This document shows, in pieces, positions 12,328-24,578 of a stretch of DNA of 64,000 bases. Within the stretch, counting starts at the first letter, position 1, and each line of letters opens with the position of its first letter. This DNA comes from Aaosphaeria pasadenensis (lineage: Eukaryota > Ascomycota > Dothideomycetes > Pleosporales), in contig JAKLMB010000010.1 of NCBI GenBank assembly GCA_022813625.1, positions 806,001 through 870,000 of the forward strand, in the 5' to 3' direction. Made by a program: the position numbers and the translations under genes. Under the pieces are notes generated by a model. It searched no databases. It worked only from the letters and a program-made list of their open reading frames with translations, and was not told the DNA's origin.

Positions 12328-12807
12328 ATCGAACTTCGGTTCGTGTTGGCATATGTAGACTTTAGATTGCTTGTCGCGACGCATTGCATAACATCGGTAG
12401 CATTTGAGCGGAGCGTTTTGAGTATTGTTTATTCCTATCATACATACCATATTGAAAGGATGTAGAATTTGATCTGCGCAAATTATATATAGAAGAATAT
12501 ATTGCATCGATAGAATCCCCTGACTCGTTTGTGTGTGCGTAAACATCGTGATCGGCACGCCTTGCACGACTGCACAAGCATTCCTGGTCATCAGATCGAC
12601 CCAATGTAGGTACATGCTGCAGTTCGATTCTCATGCCTGTCACCGATCTCTTTAGTCGTCGATTATCCTACAATGCGAACGATTTCGCGCAAGATTTTCT
12701 GCTAGTTTTGTTTATATTATGTAGGTTTATATTATATTTCTCTTTGCTTTGTTGGGTATCGTAGAAACTAAAATTACACATCATACATGTATCCCTTAAC
12801 ATAAGAA
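12328..12807. other. Intergenic gap between convergent genes
   Basis: These 480 bp lie between the stop of the ferric reductase and the stop of the 7TM gene on the opposite strand. The second half is AT-rich (12700-12780) and probably holds both poly(A) sites. Nothing else was recognised. Confidence 0.45.
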
Positions 12808-14138
12808 TCAATCCCTCTGGATATCGAAAGTCTTCGTGATTTGTATCGTCCCCTCCTTATCGAACCTCCCAGTCATAGCGATTTCATCCTCCGACATTCG
12901 ACTAACATGCACAGCCGAAGGTTGTGTGACATTGTTGAGACCAAGCGAAGCCTCAGTATCGTCTCGTTGTCGGATGTACGATCGCCGCGAATTGTTATTC
13001 TTCTTCGCACTCAATGTATTCCGCTGACTCGACCGCAACGTGAACGATCGCTTCCCCAGACAAATGCTGTAGATGGGTTTGAGCGCGGGGATGGAGCCGC
13101 AGACGATGAGGAGGATGATTTCGATTCTAGTGGGGGATCGGTTAGTCTGGCGACGATCGAAATATGAATGCAAGTGAAATTCGTATACGCGGATCATGGC
13201 GCAATACAATTAAACGACTTACCCTGACCACATGAATAATGGGACGGTCTCCCAGGTGATGTCTGATCTCTCGTTGAGCGAGAGGAGTTTGCTCGTTTTG
13301 ACGCCTGCGCATATTCCAGTCCTAATAAAGTGCCGAGTCAGCATGACTGATGAGACGAATTTGGGGCCGGAGAGATTCTTACAATGCTCCACATCCCAGT
13401 AATGCACAGAGGGCGATCTTCTTCCTCAGGTCTGTCTGTAGTCCCCACACTAAGGTGATGGGAAGTCCGGCGAGGAAGAAATCCATTGCCGTGTGAACGG
13501 CGGCTCCGTAAATGCTGAAGCTACTTTGGACTTGAGGGTTCCAGCACTTCGTCCGTTCTTTTAGTTCCTGGTCCCAGAGTGCGGCGGGGGTGCTGCATTG
13601 TGCGAAGGTGAGGACTATCATGATGATGGTGTTGGCGACTGTGAGAGCACTGGCGAAGTAGAGAGAGTAACGGCGCCAGATCGAGGCGCGATTGAGGAGG
13701 CGGATGATGAGGAAGGAGACGGCGACTTTTCCGGTTCCGAGGCAGAAGATGACGAAGGGTTGAGAGATCCAGTTCATTTTGATAGACCAGACGAGTTTGT
13801 CTGGGTCGGCGGCAAGGTAGGCGAGATGGCGAGTGCCTCCATTGACACAGAGGATGCACAGTAAGACGGTGACTGGAACGAAAGCGATCTAGCAATAGTG
13901 AGTACATATACTCAGAGGGAAGATCTGTATTGTGTATATTGGAATGGTTGAACTTGAGGAGAAGACTTACCCAGGTAACAAGCATTAACCAGTCGTCAAT
14001 CCCAACGCCAGCTATGCTATATCGTGCGCATAACCGCATGACAACAAAGACCAGTGATACTACACATCCTGTAATGTATGTAGCTGCAAGACTGACACCT
14101 CGGTCCGCGTCAGGGTAGTTTGGTGCTGGTGCAGACAT
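12808..14138 (-). CDS. Fungal rhodopsin-like (SAT4/PTH11-type) 7TM membrane protein
   Basis: Model: complement of 12808..13126, 13223..13321, 13383..13888, 13971..14138, 363 residues; introns 61-96 bp. The protein is an integral membrane protein of the fungal Rhodopsin_dom/SAT4 group, which includes PTH11-like candidate G-protein-coupled receptors. Diagnostic pieces are IAGVGIDDWLML at the end of TM2, a Cys in the loop after TM4 (AQCSTP), CWNPQVQSSFSIYGAAVHTAMDFFLAGLPI leading into TM5, and a last TM ending VCGSIPALKPIY. The ~90-residue C-terminal tail is Ser/Arg-rich and cytosolic. No CFEM domain precedes the first TM. An in-frame ATG 39 bp upstream exists, but MSAPAPNYPDADRG is the more typical start. 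The ligand is unknown. Confidence 0.8.
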
Positions 14139-17100
14139 GGCGAATGTACGCCGCGCAACATAAGGTAAACACTTCACACTCTCTTGACGCGCAATTGAAT
14201 TCTACCATCGCGCCCGCACAATGGCCGGGACTACTTTAAACTTAAGGCATTCGTGTACCATGGCCATGCGAAGATCAACCCCTTCGCCGCTGCAGTTGCG
14301 ATTCATGGCACCGTAAGCATTGTAGTCCCGCAAACCAAACGCCCCCTCACTGACCAACTACGTTTGGATCCACTGTGACAACGGGCGGAGGTCGTGCTGA
14401 ATGTAGCCTGCGATTGCAGGTTTCTCCCTTGTCCTAATCTTGGTATTAAGCCCGGAAAGGGAAATGATATGCTACAAAACCGATTGTCCAGGATCGGATC
14501 CATGCTCGCTGCAGTCGGAACGTGCATCGAGTGCCGGAGGAAAGTATGCTTCCAGTGGCGGCCACGTGAACCGTTTTCAACGAGCGTCTCCCCAAACAGT
14601 GACCAAACCTTCCCCTCTCGTGCAGACGTTAATGCAGGACACGAATGTGATCCACCTGCGAGGGCGTTGAGATTGGCACGCTTAAAGGAGAAGGGCTGGG
14701 ATCTGGATTTTGATAGTTTACTTAGGAGACTTAGTCCCAACCTAATTCGTTCAGGAGGTGGTACCTAGGATAGCATCAGAAAATAGTAGAATGCCCAATT
14801 CGCGACAGTGGGCAATAATCATTATAATTCTGCCCCTCCGAAGGATTTCCGTATCTTGCAACTCCGTAGGTGTATCTACACAGTAACTCTGCGACTTGTT
14901 TACAACACGAAACACCATTCCCCAAATGCGTTGTCTTTTCGGTGAGGTCCGTAACGATCAAACAGGTTCCCGGCGCTACAGCACATAGAGTTAGGTGGTA
15001 TTTTGGGAAGGAGGCTGAATTGCGCACGCAGCCAGCCATGACAGCATCATCATTCATCAGCTCCAATCTATGCCAATCACCGCCGATACAGTAGATATTC
15101 GCCTTTGTTCATCGAAGAGTTGTGGATTTCGCTTCCAGGTGCACGGCGTTGGTTTTCCCGTTTTCTCTTCGCTAACACGAGTGTACTGCCCCCTGCAACC
15201 TCAACGCCCGGGTCGGTTACCGAGAAACACGAGGAATATTAAAGACCTCTTTGACCGCCACGTCTACGTAGTAATTCTTTGAAGGCTCTGATCGCGTTGG
15301 CTTTGCAGTTGATCACGAAGTAGATGCAAGATAGACAGTGAGGTGCAGGCTTCAGAACCTTAGCAGACTTTACTGCCTGGCTATTCAAGGGTGTCTAGGT
15401 ACATAGTAAAAACTTTGAAATGACTCGTATGGTAGATCACATGTTTGAGATAGAAACGATGCAAGTCTAGCCCACGCAGTAATGCGTGGGCGTTTCGAAC
15501 AGTTGTACCGCGCTCTGAGTGAATAGACTATGGTTACACCAAAAAGACAGTGGATGTCTATTTCATTACAAAGAGTCAGACATTAGGTTTGTCTAGATAT
15601 GCTAGATAATTTCAACAAGATAGCGTCATTGGGGACGATCTTGGCTTCTTCTATACAAAAGATTCCACCTCCGCAGTGCCACCTACCTCCAGGGTAATAA
15701 ACTTTCGGATTTTTGTTCCAGCCGCGGATCACGACCGCGTGAAGGCTTTGGCATAACCAGGATTAACACCGTCTTCTTGCGTGCTTGATGCTCCCCTCAC
15801 GCAGAACATGCAAACATTCCTCACCGGCGGTAGATTGTCGATCAAGCGCTAATTGTAAACGCTTTCCTGATATGACTGACAGATCGCCTTGTCGACCCTT
15901 GGTGTTGGCAGACCTAACGTTCGGCCCGTTTTGATGGATTCGGGAATCAAAAGGCAACGATGTTGTTCAGAACCGACCGAAGGCGAGATAGAGTGGAACG
16001 CGACCCACAGAAGGATCGAAACATAACGTGTCGCTATTTTCGGATCTTCAGTATGGAAACGTCATTACGAAATGATGTGTGATGTGTTCTCCGGTGGTCA
16101 TGTCGGATCGATCAAACTTCTTAAGCATAAAGTCTGCCATCCTGTGTCAGAATCGATAAGTACAGAAACTTGTGAAACAGTTCCGAACTCTTTGCCCAAT
16201 GTTGGCCTGGTTTGCGGATTCGGGAACCAATTGGAGAAAGCATCAGGGGCCTAGGCAAAGGCCTATCGGTATCATCTTTGTCGACCTGGGTTTAAGGCCA
16301 TATCAAAGGTATGTGAAAATAAGCTATACGAGATTATTCTTTTTGTCCAACTCGCCAATCGAGATCACATACTTCGTCATTCCACGGCAAAAGCTTGCCA
16401 TTGGCCAAGATGGTCCAAGGGGGTACGAGTATCTTCAATTGCTATACCTTTTGGCGATAGCTCATTCTTCCTATTTGTTTTGTAGGTCTCAGCCCAACTG
16501 TTTGGTTCAACAGTTGTGTTGATATGAGCTGGTGATTATGCGCAATTGCTTGATATTTGCAACCGAGACCTTTTGAGATCAGGCCAGTAACTATCAAGTG
16601 CGGACACGATGAAAGAATTTCATTTCCTCATTTGATCGGTCACAATAGACTTCTTAAAGATAGAGTTAAACCATCCAGTGTTACATCAGCCTAAGTGGAG
16701 AATGATGTGCGGAATGTACTACAAGCCACGTGATGATATTCACCTCAACAACGCTGCCTGAATCTGGTGTAGAGATGTGTAACTCCTGTGTACAAAGTCT
16801 CGTGCAGAGAATACTCATTGTCATCGAGGCCAAAAACTGTCAGCTCGGATGACAGATCTACATGTTAGCAGGAAGATGTCATCTGCCACTTGTGTTGACC
16901 CGCGGTGTGTAATTGCTGGTCCGCTCGTGCTGTTACACATGACAACATCCCGTCGGGTTGAGGCCGCAAAACCGTCATTCTATAGAGATGATCTAGAGCA
17001 CATGAAGCGCACGATCTGGGATATCCGCGCGGGCAAAGGAAGACGGGTGGTCGGAAGTATGGCCTTGCGTCACAGCTCACTGTGACTTGCTTGCCAGCAT

Positions 17101-17247
17101 TCCACACCAAGCATGCGAAGAACGTAAAAGCAAGATACCCGCCATGACTTTCTGTTGTCGTCATGATTCTGAAACAATTTCTCCCCTTAACTATATTGTA
17201 CAAAAGAAGCAACTTTTGCGCCAGTCGCAGGGTTTCTGCCGCCCAAA
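14139..17247. other. Gene-poor 3.1 kb gap
   Basis: No reading frame here has the length, splice sites or recognisable motifs of a gene. Open frames up to 174 codons occur (for example 14394-14768 forward and 16865-17389 reverse) but resemble no family and have poor composition. The only sharp structure is the perfect hairpin at 15470-15491. The last few hundred bases should contain the MFS promoter. Confidence 0.5.
15470..15491. repeat. Perfect 9-bp inverted repeat (hairpin) in a gene-poor gap
   Basis: Arms gcccacgca (15470-15478) and tgcgtgggc (15483-15491) are exact reverse complements around a 4-nt loop gtaa. The stem is GC-rich while its surroundings are not. It is not part of a recognisable tRNA. 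It could be a terminator-like or small-RNA stem, a protein-binding palindrome, or a relic of an element terminus. Confidence 0.5.
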
Positions 17248-18823
17248 ATGAAGTTCTTCCTCGAAAAGAAGAAGAAGAAGGAAGATGAAGGAGATGCTTA
17301 CAGTCTCGAATCTGATATTCCAAAGACCAATAGAGACCTAAAGCCCCTTTTAACCGTTCTTGGGTCCTGTCTGGTCTATTTCTCTGCATTTGGAATCATC
17401 AATAGCTTTGGTTTCTTCCAAGAATACTATCAAAGCACAGGCTTGACCGATACGCCTGCTTCTACTATCTCTTTTATTGGAACTCTTCAAATCACGTTGA
17501 TGAACGTGCTGGCTGCTCCTGCTGGATCTCTATTCGACTGTTATGGCCTAAAGGTATGTAATTTATTGCTGGTCTTTTTGTGGATTTCTGGAAACACTGA
17601 TCGGAGAACACTGCTGAACTATGCTAGAACTTGTACATACTTTCTGGCTTAGGCTGTGCTGGCGGTCTCTTAGCTTTGTCTTTCAGTGAAACAGACGAAC
17701 TATACCAGCTTTTTCTTATTCAGGGTGTGCTCCTGGGTGTCGCGATCGCATTAGGCGCTCAACCTGCCCTTGTGGTTGCCGGGCAACATTTCCAACGTCG
17801 TCGTGCTCTAGTAATGGGTATTGTAGCAGCGTCAGGGAGTGTTGGCGGCGTATGCTTCCCGATCATATTCGCTCGCTTGATGCCTCAAGTAGGTTTTGCG
17901 TGGACACTGAGAGTCGTAGCTACAGTCGTGGCGTGAGTCTACTCAAGTAACTCGAATATGAAGTGAGAAATGCTGACCTTAAAAAGAGTATCCTATGCTA
18001 TAGCTCTCAGTATATCTTGGACTAAACTTCCTCCGAAGCCGCTTAGAGGAGCAGGCCAACTATTTGACTTCAAAGGCTTCCTCGATAGGAGATATTCCGT
18101 CCTTGCTGTGGGAGCTTTCGTGGCCATGCTCGGCCAGTATGTGCCATACTACTATATCAGTATGTGTCATACGCCATATCCACTCGTTGTCATCTAAACA
18201 GTCAAGCAGCCTCCTATTGTTCCACATCGAACCCCAATTCATCCGCCAAGGACTACCTTCTACCCTTGATGAATGCTGCCAGTATACTCGGGCGAATCCT
18301 GTAGGCCAGATTTCCAATGATCTAGAGATGAGAGCAATGTTGACTGTGATCCAGCGGAGGCCTAGCAGCAGATGAAACTGGGCCCACCAATATTACCTAT
18401 CCGATGACAATCTTGTCCGGAATTCAGTGCCTCGGCATGTGGCTCGTCACAAGCGACGTAGGAGTCCTTGTGGTCTTCGTTATACTGTATGGTTTCTGTT
18501 CAGGGGTATTCATCGCCGTTCTCCCCGTCATTGCCGCACAACTTTCCCCAGCAGATAAACTTGGGGGACGAATCGGTGCACTATACACTGTTTTGGCTGC
18601 TGCTCAGTTGGTAGGCTCGCCTATTGGTGGGTCATTGATACAATCGTCTACAGATTTTGCCTTTGGATACATGGGCCTTATCGTCTTCGGGGTATGTTTG
18701 GGACAAGAGGAATACTATGAATTGGTGCTAATAAGTGAACAGGGGGTGACTCTCTTCGTCGGAGGCATTGTCGTCTTTATCTCGAGAATCTTGCAACACA
18801 AAGACCTTAGCTTGCGCCTATGA
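17248..18823 (+). CDS. MFS transporter, monocarboxylate-porter type (six exons)
   Basis: Model: join 17248..17553, 17628..17932, 17987..18159, 18207..18300, 18355..18691, 18743..18823, 431 residues. These transporters move organic acids or related solutes across the plasma membrane by a 12-helix rocker-switch. The first helix region (LTVLGSCLVYFSAFGIINSFGFFQEYY) and the second-half motif LLPLMNAASILGRIL are typical of the fungal monocarboxylate transporter-like group. The short cytosolic N-terminus holds a poly-Lys tract (KKKKK). At first sight the region 18160-18400 looks broken, but a 47 bp intron ending CAAG (18160-18206) and a 54 bp intron (18301-18354) restore one continuous frame. The last 51 bp intron is a multiple of three, so its retention would insert 17 residues. 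Substrate unknown. Confidence 0.8.
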
Positions 18824-19409
18824 GTCTGGAATCGCTCCCACTTGCCCATGGGCAGATCGGGAAATATTCTTGCACGCTTGCAGTGCGGATACGCACCTAA
18901 ACCATTCGGTAGTTGGGCATTGTTTTGAACAAAAGTTCCCAGCCAGATGCAATGTGCAGTCTTCGACGTGTGCCATTAATGCAGAAGCGATGATTTGCTC
19001 GTTCAATGCGTATGAGTTGATATACAATCACAAAGTCTGCGCAGTAAGCGAGTGAATGGTGCCAATGTACAAACTCTCCATCGCTCTACATTTCAGAACG
19101 ACGGTAACATTGAATTGTCAACATGGATGAGGCTGTGCTGGCAGCCGAGGAAATTATACCACTACTATATTATGTCATATACTATTCAATCAACTTTTAC
19201 ATATCAGTTGGGGTGGGTAATAGAGTGCCCCGTTTTTGAACCGTATGTGTTTCCGATCGGGTGAATTAACAAGGTTTTATTTATGTATCAGAAAGATCAG
19301 GAAAGCTTGGTTCGTTAAATACTATAGCTTCGAATCACTACTTTAGCATATATCATGGAGCACTGCAGCTTTTCAAATGTTTAGAATTACTCCTGAAATG
19401 ATATACTGA
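18824..19409. other. Intergenic gap between convergent genes
   Basis: These 586 bp lie between the stops of the MFS gene and of the minus-strand TPR gene. They are increasingly AT-rich toward 19400. No gene or RNA was recognised. Confidence 0.45.
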
Positions 19410-22400
19410 CTATACGGGCTTTTCGACCTTCATCGCAGCTTCCTCTCGCCATTGTTCTATTTGCCTAAGCGCGCTCAAGGTATATTTGTTTTCGTCTCCA
19501 TAACGCCGTTGCTGTATCTGATAATAGATTACCAGCGTATCGATAGCCTCTGTTAGAAGACCTTGATAGCTCAAGTTATAGGCAAGGAATTGCCGGGCCG
19601 ACTGTGTATCGGAGGATTCAGGCCCAGTTGCCTTTTGAAGGCCCCCAAAAGCCTCGCGATAATAAAACTCTGCGTCCCTGTAGCGACCGAGTGCGTCGAG
19701 TGTTGCGCCAATGTAACTCAAAGTGTTCAGGTAAGCTGGGTCTTCGGGCCCAAGTACCACTTCAAATCCTCTCACTGCGCGCACAAGCATTGCCCGTGCC
19801 TCTTCAAATTTGCTAAGGTGATGTAAAACCAAGCCGAGATTCTTGAGTGTATTGATCGTAGTCAAATCCTTCATACCAAGCTGCAACTCGTACCCTTCCA
19901 ATGCTCGCCGGTATAGCATTTCAGCATCTTCGTTATTGCCTGTATGGGTCAAAGCTAAGGCATAATTGAAGCAACAGTGAAGTGTGCCCAATTCTGTTGG
20001 CCCTGAAGTCTCTTCATATCCTTCGAGCGCTTTCTGGTACATCTTCGTCGACTCCTCATATTTCTTTTGGCGATCAAGAACTAAGGCAAGGTAGTGGATT
20101 TTATCCAGGGTCATCAGGTGCTTAGGCCCATGCATTTTCTCGTATCCTTCCATAACTCTCCTGTACATCAACTCTGCTTCTTCGTATTTCGTTTGCTCGA
20201 ACAACACTGAGCCGAGATCACCGACCCTTTGGAGTGTCTCTTTGTGGAACAAGCCGTTCTCTTTTTCTGAACTCTCTAATGCATTTCGGTATTTGTTTTC
20301 TGCTTCGTCGAGCCCTGTCTTCTCGACAAAGAGGTCACTCAATTTCTTGATCATGTCGAGTGTCGAAGGATGTTGGGACCCGAACATTCTTTGATACGCC
20401 TTCTTAGCGCGTTGATAAAATGTTTCTGCTTCCTCTAGTCGATGCTGGGAACTGCAAACATCGCCCAAGTGATTTACCACATCAGCCAAGCACTCATCAT
20501 CGCCTTCAGCGAATAATTTAGTTTGTTCATAGCCCTCGAGTGCCTCTCTGTATATGTTCTCTGCCCGCTCATAATGCCCCTTATTTCTGTAAAAGTCGCC
20601 CATATTGGCAAGAGCCTTAAGTGTCGAGGGATGATCTTTTCCATACTCAAGCGAATGTCGATAGAAAATGAAAACGCTTTTCAACAGTTTTTCCGCCTCG
20701 TCATGCTTCCTCAAGTCCACCAGTAGAAATGCTAAATTCTCCATTTCCTTCACAGTGGTAGTATGTTCTAATCCATATTTGTCCTCAGCTTGTTGAAGGG
20801 CGAGTCGTTGCTTTTCCAAGGCATTGGTGTCTGAATCTAGACTTGGTATGGATACGTACGAGCTAACGCTCGAATGCTTTTTCGATGACCCAATCTTGTC
20901 AAATGCGACGGCTTCCGCACTCGCAGCAGAATCTCCCTCTGATTCAACTTGTAGATGACCTCGAGGAATGGCAAACAATGCCAACTGCTGCATGTGAGAT
21001 CCGACATGGTGCCGAAACTGGGCAGGCGTGACCACAATGCTTGTTTCGACAGGGATATCGGGGTTTACTTCACGCAACTTCCCCTCCCATACATTACAAA
21101 ACGGGCAATCTGATGCCGGAATCTGATCAATGGGTCGTTTGCTCGCTTCGCAAATTGCATCCAGTTGATCAGCCGTCGCGACATTGGAGTGGTGCTTGTG
21201 CAGATGATCGTGGAACCGTTCGAGCGATTGGAAGCCTTCCTTGTCGCAGAAGTGGCAAACCCACTGATTTCGATGGACCTGCATCTCGTGGTCGAACCAA
21301 TCGCGACGGTCGGCAAATAGCTTGACATCACACTTTCCAAAGGTGCAGACATACGGTCGTAGATCAGAGAAGACATGTTTTCGCCAGGAACTTTCCTTCT
21401 TGGTATTTTGAATCGTCCAGCACAGCGGACATTCAAAGGGGAAAACGCCTTTCGCAACGTCTTCAAGTCTTGGAAGCTCAAGAGCTTCGTTTTCGTCGTT
21501 GAGAGACATGGCGTATGAGGTCTGAGATTGATCGTCCCGGAAGTCTTCCTCTTGTAATTGAACATCTGTAGGACGCAAAGTCGATGCGGAGGTAGAAGCC
21601 AGCGTACTCTCTGCCACCGGGGGTTTCAATTGTGATTCTTGGGGAGCTCTCGTCCAATCCACCGTTAGAGCTGGTTGCGTGCGTCGTTCCTCTTTGTCGT
21701 TGGGCTGCCAAACATCCTGTCGTTCTTTGCCGAGTTTGTAGCGGTGATCACGGGCATATCGAAGGTATTGCCTTCGATTAGTTATGGCCTTGCCCAGTCG
21801 TTCCTTGAGCCACTTCTTTTCTTTCGAGTCTAATAATGGGAATTTCTGACCCACATGGTTGATATCGAAGCTGCTATCAAAAGAGGGCTGATTCGATTGC
21901 AACGCCCTGGCGAAGCGATCTCTGGGACTGGCATTGCGAATGATTATTGATATCCTAAACAGGCTTGAAATAGTCTCCTTTATGCTCTCGAACAACTCCT
22001 GACCTTCGGATAGAGGTTCTTTGGGTGTTTGAAGCTTTTCAGTTTCAGTGCAGTCGTTGGTTGCCTCCTCAAGTTCATCATCATCGTCTGGAACGAAATC
22101 GTCCTCACTATCGTCCTCAGCATCGTATTGACGATTTGGTCTCTCGCCAGAGGCGATATCAGACACTTAATACAACGTGAGCAAAACCTAAAGAATGAAG
22201 AGATCTATTACCTATCTGTGCAGTATCTTGCAAATCTTGCAGAAGCTCTAGTACTTGCCCTGCTACCTTCGGCGACTCTCTAAGTCTATGATCGAGCGAT
22301 GAAGTCGATGGCAATCGTTGAAATGCTCCTAGATTTCCTGCCCACACTCTAAATCTTCCTGCTTGATCTTCGATTTCTCCGCGCCGCAGAGCAGAGCGAG

Positions 22401-22488
22401 CCTCATTCGCAGGGTCACGAAGAAGCGTCGAGACCTGATCAAGCAGCTGGGCGCATGCTATGGCAGAAGTTGCCAACGAACGCTGCAT
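19410..22488 (-). CDS. C2H2-type zinc-finger / tetratricopeptide (kinesin light chain-like) repeat protein
   Basis: Model: complement of 19410..22165 and 22212..22488, 1,010 residues; a 46 bp intron. A helical N-terminal region (~1-90, LATSAIACAQLLDQVSTLL) is of the kind found on fungal STAND-associated proteins. An acidic linker (residues ~105-135) follows. A Cys/His-rich block at 338-483 begins CPLC and has several CxxC and HxxxH pairs (CTFGKC, CHFC, CPFC), ending HHVGSHMQQLALFAIPRG. This block is common in fungal multidomain proteins with NACHT or repeat domains. From ~545 to ~990 run about ten 42-residue TPR units of kinesin light chain type (for example EAEMLYRRALEGYE). There is no NTPase domain. 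It probably acts as a protein-binding scaffold. It is head-to-head with the DUF7580 gene. Confidence 0.75.
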
Positions 22489-22724
22489 GTCTCTTGGAAA
22501 GAGCCTGTTCGGAGGTTGTTTTGGATCATCTATATATTTCTAAAGATTTGTGCAAGGCTCTGAGGAAATGCGGCTGCATCTGCACATCACAAGATGAGGG
22601 GAAGCTGAGAAACCCCCCCACTTTCGGCCCCCAAACGGACGAGCTGAACCTCAGCCTTATCACCTCTCAAGCTTCAACATTTCATCTCTGTGAATATGAC
22701 TTTTAATACATTTGTAACACCAAG
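22489..22724. promoter_or_regulatory. Shared 236-bp divergent promoter
   Basis: The two start codons at 22488 (minus) and 22725 (plus) are only 236 bp apart, so the zinc-finger/TPR gene and the DUF7580 gene must share regulatory DNA here. It contains a C-run (22612-22619). No known operator was recognised. Confidence 0.5.
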
Positions 22725-24464
22725 ATGAGCGGTATAGAGCTGGCCGGCTTGGTTCTGGGTGCATTTCCTCTTCTCATATACGCGCTGGAAAGCTATCGTG
22801 AAGGGGCTGAGCTGTTGAACGACTGGTGGCGAATCCAAGCAACCTACAAGAAATGTAAACACGATCTCGGCTACCATCATACCATATTTGAAGGAAACAT
22901 CGAGCGATTACTACTGCCTCTGGTAGTGGACGACGATGAACTCAAAGCACTTATGGACAATCCGGCGGGTGAAGCATGGGAGGACGAAGAGCTCGAGAAG
23001 AGGTTGAAGCAGCGCTTGCCAAAGTCTTACGAGCTGTTCCTGGATATCATGGGCAACATAAATAAGCTTATAGAGTCGCTAAAGAAGGAACTTGGCGTCA
23101 ATGATTCTAAGTTTCTCGCGAAAGTCGATAAGGTACAAACCTAGATCAACGTTGACAAAGCCGTATAGCTGACAGCAAACCGACAGGGCAAAGTAAAGGC
23201 AGGTGTTACTAGAAGAGATCGGTTAAGCATATCGAACATCGAATTTGAGGCCAAGAGAATCAGATTCAGCTTGAAAAAGTCCTCTCGCGAGCGACTGTTC
23301 GACAAACTCCAGGAAGCCAATGACCGATTGCGAAACCTGTTGGATAGTAGCGATCATATCTCGGAAGCTAGACGAAAGACTGGTACCATTAAGCCCAATT
23401 CGGCTGTCAACAGAAAGATCAACGACTTCTGGAGACATGCCGTGAGATTGCACCATGCTCTGATAAAATCATGGCAATGTAGTTGCATGAGTCATGTAGC
23501 AAATCTCCAACTACAGCACCGAACGTCAGAAAAGGTGGAATTCGATGTTTTGTTCAACCTGGGAGCAGATCATAAAAGGTTAGGCTGGCAGGAGACCAAA
23601 ATCAAGATGCTTCCAGCGGAATCAACACCAAATAGTCCAGGCATTGTCGTCAAAGTGCCCCAATCTACACCTCAAAAAAGTCCCCGGAAGGTTCGCTGGA
23701 GCGAAAGCAGCGATACCCTGTTACCGACTGTCACTCAGCCCGAAGCGATGAATATAAAATGCCTTTGTGCTACCCTAACAGCTACCTCAGGCCGGCTTAA
23801 CGGCGCTGGTGGAGCGGCCGCACCTGAATGTTTTGGATACGTGGACGAGGATGATTACCGCTTTTCTGTGTATCCTGGGGATCCGACCAAATCGATTTCA
23901 GATTACAAGATTGTCACCTTGGAAAAGATCCTCTCCGATGCCCATGGCATTCTGACACGGCGAAAACGCTACTGGCTGGCTCTCACACTGGCGTCGTCCT
24001 ACCTTCAATTGTCATCTACACCATGGCTAACCACTCCTCTTCAGAAGGAGAATGTTTTATTCCTGCACGACCCCAAAGACAACGAGTCTGTACTTCTAGA
24101 TACACCATATCTCTGCGGCGAAATGTCGAAAGCAGGCACTACCGACACCGTCGACACAATGGCCGCTCTCGGCATCAGACTCCTAGAGCTCTGCTTCGGC
24201 ACCTCGCTCGAGCAGAATAAATTCCGACAACAGCTTCCCGCCGGAGACGCCACATCTGCCCCCCTTCTAGATTATGCAGCTGCCTTAAACTGGAGCAAGT
24301 TAGTGACCGAAGAGGCGGGGCCGGAGTTCGCGCAGGCAGTGGAGTGGTGTCTGCGCGCGAAGCAGCTGAGCGATGGGAGTTGGAGGAAGGATATCTGGAC
24401 GCATGTCATTGGGCCATTGGAGTATTGTTACAAGCAAGTTTCGGCGCGAATCACCGTGTATTAA
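22725..24464 (+). CDS. DUF7580-type protein with HeLo-like N-terminal helices
   Basis: Model: join 22725..23132, 23187..24464, 561 residues; 54 bp intron. The N-terminus (SGIELAGLVLGAFPLLIYALESYREGAELL) is a hydrophobic-helix start characteristic of fungal proteins related to HeLo/SesA-type incompatibility domains. A long helical region (residues 30-220) follows. The C-terminal half has the pattern of the fungal DUF7580 family, a degenerate kinase-like fold with conserved GILTRRKRYWLALTLASSYLQLSSTPWL near residues 388-415 and ALGIRLLELCFGT near 477-489. No ATP-binding loop or catalytic HRD/DFG was seen, so kinase activity is unlikely. Proteins of this type are numerous in filamentous fungi and linked by family association to non-self recognition; this role is inferred. 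It shares a promoter with the TPR gene. Confidence 0.72.
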
Positions 24465-24578
24465 CAATGGATCTTGAAGCTTATGTATATATTGTTTTGA
24501 TTGTCTATACGATTTTTCGAATTGTGTTTCCCACTGGCTCCTACGTATTCGAAGGTTCTGGGAATGACACTATAGCCA

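Noticed and set aside
14394..14768. 124-codon forward frame containing CIECRRK
   Set aside because: The short Cys motif recalls a zinc cluster, but the second half of the cluster and any splice partner are missing.
15440..15520. Possible tRNA around the hairpin at 15470
   Set aside because: A following gtttcgaac hints at a T-loop, but no acceptor stem, D-arm or anticodon arm can be drawn.
16865..17389. 174-codon reverse open frame overlapping the MFS start
   Set aside because: It runs antisense through the MFS first exon and promoter, has no recognisable motif, and its composition looks random.
17248..18823. MFS gene as a pseudogene
   Set aside because: All stops fall inside introns with usable GT-AG borders, and the spliced frame keeps the expected motifs.
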